Positions 47,363-57,789 of a DNA stretch of 64,000 nucleotides are shown here, piece by piece. Each line of letters opens with the position of its first letter. The stretch's first letter is position 1. Location: the NCBI GenBank assembly GCA_015680685.1, contig MNCI01021399.1, positions 1,808,308 to 1,872,307 on the forward strand. Reading direction: 5' to 3'. Under the pieces are notes generated by a model. The model was not told where the DNA came from and did not search any database. It saw only the letters and a program-made list of their open reading frames with translations. A program made the translations under genes and the position numbers. The DNA comes from Gnetum montanum. Taxonomy: Eukaryota; Streptophyta; Gnetopsida; Gnetales; Gnetaceae.

Positions 47363-48190
47363 TGATGAGACGTGATATCACATGAGCCACGATATCTCAT
47401 ATACGATATCGTGTTGTCCCCTGTGATATTGTGTACGTGATATCGCGGTACACTACAAATTCTATAAATAAGAGGTGGCTCTCCCTTCTTTTCCATCCTA
47501 GGCTTACATCATAGTGAAACTTTGGTAGATTGATCACTCTAGAGATAGAATATTTTCCATGTGCTCGCAGTAGGAGTCCTAAAGTGAATGGATCTTTATT
47601 CGAGCAAACGTTGTACCTGAACACAAGTTTGTGTACAGTAATAAAGATGAGCTTCTTGGATAAACCTTGCAGTGCATGGAATAGGATAATTATAATTTTA
47701 TTTACTATTATTTATTATCTATTATTTACATGCTTTATTAGTTATTAATTCTCTCTCAACCCTTCGCTCCTAGTCAAGTGCCTGAGTATGACCGCTTCAA
47801 GCATGTACGTTACACGTGATGATCCTAGCAATGATTAGCATTTGGTAGCCATGGTTGCATCGGTTCAAGTTGTGTACGGTAAGTGGGAACGAATGCTAAT
47901 GCTAGGTAAATTAAGACTAGTTAGTTAAGTTAGAGTTAGTTAGTTAGTCTCTTCAACCCTTCACCTCAATAGCATAGGAGATAAAACCAGAAAACATATA
48001 AAAATCATATACCTAAGACTTACTTAACCATACACCGTGACAACTACAAGTAAGTCTGGGAAGACAACGAATGGTTAACCTTAAGTGTTCCATGAGGCGT
48101 GTAGGCACTTAGTCTGCAGAGTTCGACCAAATCACACATGTTACGCTTGTATTCGTATGGTTGAGTGTAGGGATACCTCACCACTCATCA
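47363..48190 (+). repeat. 3' LTR of element F
   Basis: TGATGAGACGTGATATCAC to CACTCATCA, with the TATA box at 47463-47470. Long stretches are identical to the 5' LTR (e.g. around 47930-48000). It is followed by the duplication CTAAT. Confidence 0.9.
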
Positions 48191-50084
48191 CTAATCATAC
48201 TTACCCCATTGGGGTTCACACACTTGATTAGAGTTGACATAATGGGTCAAGTTATAAGATGTGGTTAATTTTTAAGGAGTTGACCCACTATGGTACTTGT
48301 GATCATAATATGGTATGTAAGGATCAACGTGTCTCCCCATGTGGCTATATTAATTAGGTTGCATGGCTGTTGGAGTATTGAGTGGTGGCCCTGATAAGGT
48401 AACATGAGGCATTGGGTTCGAAGAGGAAGATGCACCACAGTGTTGGACTTGTGTTGAGTTGGTAGATGCAGTGGTTTCTAAATTGTGGTGTCTCTTTCTA
48501 TGGTCACGTCTAAAGAAGGGACAACTATGATGTTGTGGAGGATTCCCACTATTGTTGACAATAGAAGCACAAGTAATGTTTGTGGGTTGATGCTATGGTG
48601 AAAATCCTTCGGGTACAATTAGTGGTAATGTAGAAGGAGGTGAAGGATGAGAATTTTGAAATTGAGGAGAAGTGTAAGGTACCCAAGGTGGTGGTCCTAT
48701 TGGTGAGGATACAGGTTGATAGTATTAAGGAGAATAATAATAATGTGGCAAGATAGAGGATGTTGACCCAGTTGGGGAAACATGATGTTGAACTTGATAA
48801 GCACTTAGGTTCGAATGGTATGAAGGGTGTAACCAGTTTGGAGATGGCCTCTCCCACAACTAGGATTATTGCCACTATGATTGAACATAGTATTTTTGCA
48901 TGAACTCTGGATGTAACATTCTTCCCCAATGCTCATGTAGATGTGACAAGATTGGGCATTGGCCCTTGGGGTGATCGTATAGGAAAATGTTACATTGATA
49001 TGTATGATTGGTAGTTAAGTTCTTATTCTCTTCAACCCTTCTTTCTAATTGTCTAAAGGTGTTTTATCTTGTTTCTTGGGTTGTCATAACTCTATCTCCA
49101 ATAATGTTGGCATATTCTCCACATTTTTCATGTATCCATTCAATCATCCTAATGATCTTTGCCTCAAATTCATCCAATGATTGTAGTACTGGCAAAGATG
49201 GTTCCACCTCCTTGTAGTGAGTTGATTTCTCCTCTTCATGATCATGGGCCCTTGTTGATTTTTGGGCCTGTTGAGATTTTTTAGCATTCTCCCATTTAGC
49301 CATTTCTCCTTCTTTTGCTACCCGCTTGGTAAGCTCTTGGAATTGATGGGTTTGTAGTTCATATAGTTGACCTCGGGCATACATCCCTAGGGTCTCCCTT
49401 GTTTCATTACGAAGCACATCTATGATGTGATACAGTAGCCTTTCCTCGAAGAACCCATGGCCTAGGCAGTTTTTTAATAGTGCATGATATCTTTCTAAGG
49501 CCATGTCCAAGGGTTCATGTTGCGTTTGTTTCCACTCTTGGATTTGTCTCCTCAAGGCTAACACTCTTGCATAAGTTTGATATCTTTCATTGAAGATTTC
49601 TACCATTTTCAGCCAACATTGAATTAATTTTGGTTTTAATGACCTATACCATACTTTTTCTTGGCCAACGAGTATCAGAGGAAAGAGCTTAAGTTTTTTC
49701 CATCCATTATCAATGTTGTTCCATGCATAGGCATCGTAGAAGGCTTGTAAATGTTGTTGCAGATCTAAATCATAGTCTCCTAAAAAATTGGGAAATTTGT
49801 TTGAGGCAAGCCTAGGTAGACGACTTTCCTTACGATGCCTATGGGATATTCGAACAACCTCTTGTATTTTTGTTAGGCTTTGTAGTGGCCAGTAGGGGTT
49901 CATCATCACTAGGTATGTTATGCATTTATGAGTTGGAATGATGTTGTTCGTGTTTACAGTCATAGGAGACCCCTACATCAGATTGAGTACTCCAAACTTC
50001 ATCTTCATCATTATATAATTCATTGGTTCTCCAATGAATTTCCTTACTAGTTGTTGCATTGTCATAATCTTGTCAGAGAGACAT
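48191..50084 (-). pseudogene. gag of element E, main part (tail continues at 41174-41086)
   Basis: The ATG at 50084 matches the B start, but the fourth codon is a stop. From 49963 an open stretch of 299 residues covers the Gag core (LASNKFPNFLGDYDLDLQQH, WYRSLKPKLIQCW, LERYHALLKNCLGHGF). The knuckle region near 48955-48995 reads CNIFLYDHPKGQC, with the second Cys changed to Phe. The Pro-rich tail follows and is split by F at CTAAT. This is the best preserved Gag core in the window. Confidence 0.8.
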
Positions 50085-50196
50085 TGTTATGAGTTTGTGT
50101 GTGACTTATTTGCAATTACTTATTTCTGAAAGATATATCATTAAGGCTTTGTTACAGCGATGTTAGATGATGTAACTAATCTAAATAACTGGCACC

Positions 50197-50216
50197 ATCC
50201 TCGACAATGGTGCTAA
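50197..50216 (-). other. Primer binding site of element E
   Basis: The minus strand reads TTAGCACCATTGTCGAGGAT next to the 5' LTR. It aligns with the tRNA-Asp-like site of B with several transitions. Confidence 0.65.
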
Positions 50217-51085
50217 TGATGAGTGGCGAGGTACCCCCACACTCAATGATATGAATATGAGCATTCACGCATGATCTGGTCGAACTCCACAAACAGACTA
50301 TTTGTGGTATCTGGATAGTTACTCATTGATCGCAGTCTACTGTCTTCACACCTGGACTAGTATATGCTTTTTCACGTATGGTTTAGTCTAGAGTAAGGTG
50401 TATGATGTGGTTTCTAACCTAGTGCTACTCCTAGAGTCAATGGAAAATAACTTTAATCAAGCTAGGAGGAAAAGGAAGAGAGAATTTAAGCTAGCCTGAG
50501 TGTGATGAGCATCCGTTCCTTAATCATCCATACACATCTTGGACCTTGTGCACAACTACCACTGAGATTACCAAGCACATGGCCTAGGTACACTACTGGG
50601 ATACCAAGTAGTCACACTTGAATGCTCGTGATTAAGTCATACTCATTCCATGTTTAAGGAGTTTAGGGTGAAGAGATATTAACTATGAAAGCAATAGATA
50701 ACAAGAATAATTAAATAATTAAACTAAGTGAATGCTACAATGATGAAGTAATCTTGATTTTTATTTCTAGTCATGTGCATGTCCAAGTACGTCACACTCG
50801 AATAAAGGTGTTGTAGAATTACAATCATCACACTGTGGACATGCACTGGGAGAGAGGGTTGAGAAGAACTAAAAATGAAAACTAACTTCTAAAATAAACT
50901 ACTGATTGACTCTAAAAACTTGACTCTCTCAACTCCTTGTGCCTACATGTGTATTTATAGGCTTGCACACGAGTCACGATATCACACATTTGATATCGTT
51001 AGCGAGGCTGCGATATCGTGTACCCGATATCACGTACATGAAATCGTAGGTGTGATATCAGGGCCTAATGAATCATGATTCATCA
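50217..51085 (-). repeat. 5' LTR of element E
   Basis: Plus-strand TGATGAGTGGCGAGG to TCATCA. The TATA box is at 50952-50959 (minus), and GATATC palindromes lie at 50978-51060. Confidence 0.88.
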
Positions 51086-52746
51086 CTAAGAAAAAACCCT
51101 TTGGAACACATGCAACGTCATTGCCCTTGGCATCTTGCTAATCCTCTAGAGATGTCATTTGACATCTTGCTAACCTTTTGGAGCTACCACTACCATAGCC
51201 AGTCACCTCAGTAGTAGCTCTTACCATCAATACTTATTGCTGGAGTCCCAACACCATTGTGGCCTAGCCATGGTGCTACCATCCTCCATCCCTTGCCATC
51301 ATCAGAATCCAAAAGGCATTTAGCTGTTAGGCTTCTCCCCTTGCAGCTGGGCTGCATGATGTTTGCCTTGGGTGAGGAATCCTGAGTGCCTACATCACCA
51401 CCGCTCCTAGCCTCTTCAATGCTAACCTTTTTAGCCTACTGTTGTCATAATTAGTGTTGGCCTTCTTGCTTTGGACATCGTGCATGTTAGACACAACAAT
51501 TTCCACTCTCGTAGTGTCCAGAGCAAGTAGGACTTTGTCCTCACTTTACTCAAAGGTTTCTTTTTCTGGTTTTCTCTCTGTTGTGTTTGTAGGATAAAAG
51601 CCAAGATGGCACCATTTAGGGATGTGTTTCACCATGAGAGCAAGGCACTACATTACTCCAAAGTACCCACTTCGATTCACTTAGCTACTTGAGAGAGCAT
51701 GTCCTACTCTTCCTTTTAGCCAACTTAATCCCTGTTCCCTATACTTGCAGTTTTCCATAGCCCCTTTACAAGCTTTCTCCATGCACATAAAGCCCTTTCA
51801 CATGCCCAACCCCCAAGTCCATGATGGACGTAATGCAACTCATGACATGGATGTAACACAACTCATCCTGGGGAGGAAACACCTGTCCTGCAATAACAAC
51901 AAGGTTGTATGCAAGTGAACGTGGGTGTACAGCAAAGAAAAAGCACAAAATGAGTAGAAAAGCTCAAAAAAATGGCACGATAGCTGATTCACAAACATTT
52001 TAGCTATGGATCAACCATCTCTAAGCACTCTGATGGAAGGTTGGAATCCAAGAAAGAAGGACACCCATGCGTGCTAATTCCCTCACAAGCATTTCAATGA
52101 GGGATCACACTATGGAAATAGTTATCATGGCATTGCATTCTACATCCTTTCTTCCCTGAACCTGTTTCCTCAAATTCATCCCTTGCCCCCTATCCTGCAT
52201 CATCGTCAAAGCACTCTCAAATATAGCAAAGTCTCATCCAAGTGAGCACTGAAGAGCGATATTGATGTCTTGTCCCTCATGGTGTTTTGTATTCTTTGTC
52301 AACATCTCTCAGGTAGATCCTCTAGATGTCAACAAAGAGGGACCATTGAAACACCATAAATTTTGGGACTCTCATGATTTGGTAGTCCCAAAATTTGGGC
52401 AAAGATCCCTACAAGCATGATGTCACGATGGACTGTGTAGACGACATGGCACCCTAGAAGTCCTAATGCCTACAAAGTTGCTTCCGAGCCTGCTTGCCGC
52501 CCTCTATAGCACAGTCAATGCAGCACCCAGCCATGAGGCCAATTTGTACAAAAAGGGCACTAGGGGTAGATCATTTAGTCTAGCAAATTTTCTATCTCCC
52601 AGGCTGATAGGCTTATTACACCCTCTAGCTTGCCCAGCTTGAGAATTAACCTGACTAGCGATCTACCCAAGGACCATGCTAGGAGCTGTCGAAGGTATTT
52701 AGGATGGACTAAACAATTCAAAAAGTTTTCTAATCACAAGAACCTA
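51086..52746. other. Unassigned sequence between element E and the palindrome region
   Basis: No gene or transposon domain recognised on either strand. Only short ORFs with no family features. It is less AT-rich than the surroundings. Confidence 0.4.
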
Positions 52747-53555
52747 CTATGTTATGCTACGCTGCACAATGTAGCAGGTCTTGAAAAGACTGATTGGGAA
52801 ACCCAAGATGCAGATTGACAACGACTCAGTATACCAGGATATCTACCCCACTTCATCCTTGATGGATGAGCAACATGACGCAACAAAATGTGGCAAGTTT
52901 TGTCAGAAATCATCTCAATTTGAGTGCTATGCTGTGCTACGCTACGTAGCATAGCACAATGTAGTAGGGATGTACTGTGACAATACTCTTACTCAGATTG
53001 CTCTAATGGAGTAAGCATATTTGCCCATGTCTTAACCATCAAACATGGTTGATCTGTAGCAATGCCAAGACATGACCAACATCTTGTAACAAAATGTTTG
53101 TGAAACAAGATAAGATTTGAGCTAGACTGGGTACTATGCTGTGCTATACTACGCAGCGTAGCAAGGTCAGAATGCATGAAGGTCCTTTGACAAGTGGTCC
53201 TAGCAAAGGAATTGCACTTGGAGTACCTCAACCTTCAAGACTGTTTGTCCCACTTTGCCCTTGGGTTCCAAGCAAAATTTCTTGACAAAAGCATTGTAAA
53301 TCAAGCAAGAATGCATGTCACACTGGCTGCTACGCTGTGCTATGCTACATAGTGTAGCACAGCGTAGTGGAGATACAAAGCTTTGAACTATTCTAAGGAT
53401 GAACCCCGCAGCTCCCAGGATCTTTCAACATGTAAAATAGAGTTGTCAATTGTAGAAGCTACTTGTCTAGCCAAGCATCGGATAGGTATTCTCAGCTTCT
53501 AGGTAAAATTTCTATCAAGACTGGCGACTACACTACGCAGTGTAGCATGCTAGTG
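52747..53555. repeat. Five palindromes spaced about 195 bases apart
   Basis: Inverted-repeat sequences of the type CTACGCTGTGCTATGCTACG with its mirror half occur at 52747-52777, 52927-52967, 53134-53164, 53330-53367 and 53528-53555. The start-to-start distances are 180, 207, 196 and 198. The copies at 52927 and 53330 are near-perfect hairpins of about 40 bases. Sequence between them shows only weak similarity. This looks like a decayed tandem repeat whose palindromic part was kept. Confidence 0.7.
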
Positions 53556-54799
53556 TTTACGCTACGTCGATATACTGAGCAATATAAATAGCATAACACT
53601 CGCATGGAAGCATCAAGGCGTCTCCAGTTGGATCTAGAACTTGTTGGCAATGGTCACTCCTATCCTGGTGTCTCTTCAACAGATAGGATTAGCAATTTTT
53701 CTTTGTTTTGAACCCCCTAATTATTCCCAAAGTTGTCCCTACGCTTGACCTTGCTCACCAGAGTAGAGAAGACGTAGTCCTGGAGCATAGGCCCCACTTT
53801 GCGTTCATTGTTGGCATTTTTTGTAACAAACATGGCAGTTCCCTGGATTCTGGCACATGCAGCTTGAATGGTATGGTCACAAAACAATAGGTTTCATATT
53901 CAGCATCACACTACATCATAGCACATCAGCATAGCATTACAGCCCAGCATTACACAGTAACATGGCACAGTCACGTTTGCACTCTATGGGACCCAAGACA
54001 TGTGGCATCCAAACCATGTTTCTCTCCCACATCTGATTCTATAAATACCCCAATGAACAACATTCAAGGGATTGGCTTTTGGCATTGTTGGCTTTGAGAA
54101 TCACCTATCTTGTAGTTGGCTTTGAAGATTACCATTTTGGCATTTGGCTTTCTTACGAGTAGTATTTTTTTTGGCATCTAGCTTTTTGGAAATTGGATTT
54201 GGCAAAGAGTCTAGAAAGTGGTCATTTAACAAGCAAGAAACTCCAACAGCAGCATCTCCCAATCTCTCCTAGCCTAGCAAACATTGGCTCATCAGTCCCT
54301 GTTAGCAGGCTGCTGGCAACAGTCGAAGACCTGTGACCATACTGTTCTGTTGTAAGCTGTGCCTGTCCACACTATGCATTAGTTGTACACCTTCCAGCCA
54401 AACAAAGATCTAAGCCCCCGATCTTGGGGTAGTGCATTCTCTCACTCAAGCCTATTTCATTTTGTTTTGCTATTACCATATTTTGCATCATTTCTTGTTT
54501 ATGTTTATCGCTCAAGTTATACATAACATCCTTAAAATAACTATTTATGAAAGGTTATTGTACACTGGTTAAGTCCCTGTCTGATCGACCAGATCGTTTA
54601 GGGAACCCTGTTTCCATTTTTTCCCTAGCACAGCTTCGCGCAGATCCAAGGTTAGGCTGTACACTCAATAACCTCTTGGTGTTCCAGCCACCAACGTTTT
54701 TGGTCGCTACAACTTCGACTTGATCATTCGCTTGGGGTTGAGAGGGCTTAGTTAGCTTATGATTCACCTTAAGTTATTGCATTATTTTCTTGAATGTAG
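53556..54799. other. Leader-like or LTR-like sequence, unassigned
   Basis: No ORF of note. Apart from the TATA box and TTGGCTTT repeats, 54560-54720 has short GC-rich inverted repeats (CGACCAGATCG) that might be a LTR/primer-site junction. This could not be confirmed. Confidence 0.3.
54039..54048 (+). promoter_or_regulatory. TATA box downstream of the palindrome region
   Basis: TCTATAAATACCCC follows the palindromic region. Downstream, 54070-54200, TTGGCTTT-type repeats occur every 30-50 bases without an ORF. The arrangement resembles U3/R of an LTR, but no LTR ends were found. Confidence 0.4.
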
Positions 54800-55998
54800 C
54801 TCTAGTAAAATGAGTTCTATTATGTGATATTAACATTCATGACACTCCAAATCTATTTACCACATATTATTGAAAGAAATTTACAGTTATTGTGGCTATC
54901 CAATCTTTAACTTCAGCTACTTCCATCCACTTAGTACAATAATCAATAATCATGATAATGTAGGAATTTTCATTTTTGGCTATCAACCCTTCATCCTTTT
55001 GGCATCTTTCATAAGATTATGCAAACCAATGTTTGTCGCTGAATATGGTAGGCCAAAAATAATCTTCCATCATCAATTTTAATGTTGTTCATCATCTTGC
55101 ATAATGACCATCATATGGTCCTTCATGTGCATCTTGTAGAACTCTTTGTTGATTCTCTTCTAGAATAGACCATCGTATTAAATCATCTACATATATCTTA
55201 TAAATATTTCATTTGATTTCCATGTATCATTCTACTTTGTAATCAAACTATGTTTTTTTCTTTTTATCCCATTTAGCAAGAAGTTCTTATGTAGTTAGAT
55301 ATGTCATATAATCAATAATCTATGTTTTTTCTATTGNGAGTTTTTCAAGTGCATATATGACAATCATAAGCTCCTTTTCTATAGTAGTATAGTTAAGTTA
55401 TGCTCTAATAATGCTTCTACTTATGTAGTGTATGTAATACGGTTATTTTTTATCATCCAGATAGATCAATAGTGCTCCTACTGCATAGCTTGAAGCATCA
55501 ATCATAATGCAAAAAGGTTTGGACCAATTTAGAGTTCGAAGGATTGGTGTCTTAATTAATTTCTACTTTAGGTTTTCAAATGCCTTTTCACATTGTTTGG
55601 ACCATTGGAATGCTGCATTCTTCTTTGTGAGTTCGACAAGTGACTTTGCAATCTTTGAAACATTTTCAATAAATATTCTATAATACCATGTATGATCAAG
55701 GAATGATTAAAAATCCTTAATTTTTATGATCTTTGGATAATATTTTTGATGACTCTAATCTTTTCTGGATCTACCTCTATTCCTTTGTAAGATAGCTTGT
55801 GCCCTAAAACTATGCCATCTTAAACCATTAAGTGGCTTTTCTACTAATTGAGCTTTAAATTTGTCTCAATGAATCATTTCAAAACTTTCTCTAAGTGTTC
55901 CAAATATAGTTTGAAGTTAAGCCCATATGTGAAGAAATCATTCATAAATACCTTGACTTCATTAAAAATCTACTTTTAGAAGATGATAAGAACAAGTT
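54800..55998 (-). pseudogene. Second element C-type pol fragment: RT, RNase H, integrase
   Basis: Minus strand. The RT palm (MNDFFTYGLNF near 55930) is followed by RNase H (MIDASSYAVGALLI near 55470; LNYTTIEKELMIVIYALEKL near 55350-55410) and the integrase core (IIDYCTKWMEVAEVKDW near 54890-54950). 55430-55995 aligns closely with 5213-5775 of the first C copy, including the changed catalytic box MND. One undetermined base is at 55337. The fragment ends abruptly where the pararetrovirus begins. Confidence 0.75.
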
Positions 55999-55999
55999 C

Positions 56000-56519
56000 G
56001 CAAGCCACAGCTAGCATACGTAGGGCTTGCCTCAACATTACATGGAACCTACCAGTGCTATCAAAACACAAAAAGGTGTGCCTTGGTCATGACCCGGAGG
56101 ACTCAGCAGGCCATATCACATCCATGATATGATGATGCAGCTCAACATCAACCACGCGCTCAACTCTCTCGGTGCTTCTCAGGATGGAGGTATCGGACTC
56201 ATTTCCCAGCTGATCCTTCAGAGGTTTCTTCAACAAACACCTTCTTCTTTGGCAGCGGCTAATTAGGAAACACCTAATCAAGAGACAAAATCTGCAACAC
56301 CAGGGTTTCTCGGAAAAAACACAATGCAAGCAGTATTAAGAAGACCAGATAGTAACTAAGCGGTCATAGATTAGTAGCAAAGCAGCAGCAACATAGTAGA
56401 AAATGATTATTGACATCGCAATGAAGAGAAGCACATTGCGAGGATGCATGTTTGCATTACTAAACCAAAGCTTACAAAGCAAAGTAGACTTAGACTCTTG
56501 CCTGCACTTTCTTCAACTC
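56000..56519 (-). other. EPRV terminal leader copy
   Basis: It repeats 59490-60003 and ends at about 56000, some 18 bases before where the primer site would be. There is no gene. The join to the C-type RT fragment is at 55998-56000. Confidence 0.7.
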
Positions 56520-56760
56520 TTTATTTTAAGGACTAGACTGACTGTGTCTTTATTACAATGGACCGGGCCTCTTATTTATAGCTTAGAGGCTCAGGGTAGC
56601 GTACAAGCCACGTTAGGGACTCACACTAACTGACTCATCATCCTTATCTGGACGGTTACAACTGACTCACATACTTATCTGTATCTACTGTGACGTAGCA
56701 TCCTTATCCTGAGATGGCTTTGATAATCGCCTTATGCACGTCATAGATTTTCCTGTGTGC
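56520..56760 (-). promoter_or_regulatory. EPRV intergenic promoter
   Basis: On the minus strand the order is CTACGTCA (56691-56698, a TGACG/as-1-like core), two TGAGTCAGT-type motifs near 56630 and 56662, TATAAATA (56573-56580), then AATAAA at about 56549. This matches the layout of caulimovirid full-length-transcript promoters, with poly(A) signal close behind the TATA box. Activity today is unknown. Confidence 0.65.
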
Positions 56761-57039
56761 TTTCTGGTAGTCAAGACAATCTTTGATAAGCTTGGATAAT
56801 TCTGACAAGATGGTTGTAGGTGATGATGTCACTTCCTCTGATGGTGGTAATTGTTTTAGCATGATCTACTCGTTCTCATACCATGTGGTTGCATCGAAGA
56901 AGTTGATCCATTGGAATGAGTGACACAACCTTGCTTCCCATCCATTGGATTCTAGCACTTGATTCAGATAAGCTCTGGCATTGTCATTTGGAAATAATGG
57001 GCATCGTGTCAACAACAAGTTATCTAGCACTTCCATCTG
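56761..57039 (-). other. EPRV 3' coding end/intergenic part
   Basis: Between the RNase H tail and the promoter. No clear ORF; probably the degraded C-terminus of the polyprotein and the start of the intergenic region. Confidence 0.4.
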
Positions 57040-57789
57040 CTAAAGATGAGTGAGGATCCTTGGTTCAAGTCTGCTCCACCTTAGATTGTTGATGAGGCAA
57101 TCAAGTCGACCAGCCATTCTGATGAACACATCAATTATCAGATATTGCTTGCTGAGACTCATGGTTGAATCTTGTGGAAAGAACTTTGATATCTGTCTAC
57201 ACCATCTAACTCGATCTTCTAAACTTGTCAAGGGCCATGACAGCCAATCATCCATATCTTGCATTGGATTCTGAGATGAATTGCTTCCTTTAGGTTGCAT
57301 CATTTTGATCTGTGCCTGTGGTTTTAATTCTTGAGTAAGAACACCTAGGAGGAAATTTACTGTACCTGGAATTCGTTCTACTAAAAATTGATATTGCGCC
57401 AATAAAAATTGTCACTAAGCAAAGCGTTGAAGCTTCAGTGAGGGTGTTATCTTTCTTTTCAACAAAGTTGCCAAATTGGCTAAATCTATCCTTAAAATGA
57501 ATGGTCCTTCAATTAAGTAAGTATGAAACTGCTCCAATCCTCGAATTGCAGCGAGAATCTCCTTTTCTGCAGGCCAGTAATTTAATTCATGTTTGTGAAA
57601 ACTACCTGAGGCATATGCACAAATTTCTTCATCATTCCTTGAAGCTTTTCTAAGTAAAATTGCTACCCATGCATCAAAACTTGCATCTATATTTAATACA
57701 AATGGTCCTTTCATGACTGGATTAAGGGGCGGTAGATTCTGGCAATCTGTCTTCAACTGGATGACCTGTTCTGTAGCTTTTCCTGTCCA
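57040..57789 (-). pseudogene. EPRV copy 2: RNase H end and C-terminus
   Basis: RNase H landmarks in order are FVLNIDASFDAWVAILLRK (57715-57655), NYWPAEKEILAAIRGLEQF (57590-57530) and FILRIDLANLATLLKRK. They are followed by a tail with VERIPGTVNFLLGVLTQ near 57370. The RT domain that should precede it is missing. The frame differs from the movement protein to its right, so the junction near 57790 is a deletion with a frame change. Confidence 0.75.

Larger units (their letters stand above)
41175..48190 (+). mobile_element. LTR element F (gag + protease, no RT/IN), nested in E
   Basis: LTRs at 41175-41988 and 47363-48190 are flanked by a perfect target duplication CTAAT (41170-41174 and 48191-48195). 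A primer site, gag, protease domain, long non-coding spacer and polypurine tract are present. It lacks the ORF2 of its relatives and has no RT, RNase H or integrase, so it is non-autonomous. It is younger than E because it interrupts it. Confidence 0.92.
35328..51085 (-). mobile_element. LTR element E (gag + ORF2), interrupted by element F
   Basis: Matching LTRs lie at 35328-36196 (3') and 50217-51085 (5'). Between them, on the minus strand, are a primer site, gag, spacer, ORF2 and polypurine tract. F (41175-48190) is inserted into the gag tail. Without F the element is about 8.7 kb. No pol was found. The flanks (ACTTC on the left, CTAAG on the right) do not form a target duplication, and the D sequence cut at the left edge does not continue on the right. 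Confidence 0.88.

Noticed and set aside
51766-53231. Short ORFs of 60-80 codons in the 51-53 kb region as genes
   Set aside because: No domain, no conservation visible, and several span the palindromes.
52747-53555. CRISPR array
   Set aside because: The repeated units are hairpin palindromes with diverged, unequal spacing in a plant genome, with no cas genes; spacers of 140-170 bases are far too long.
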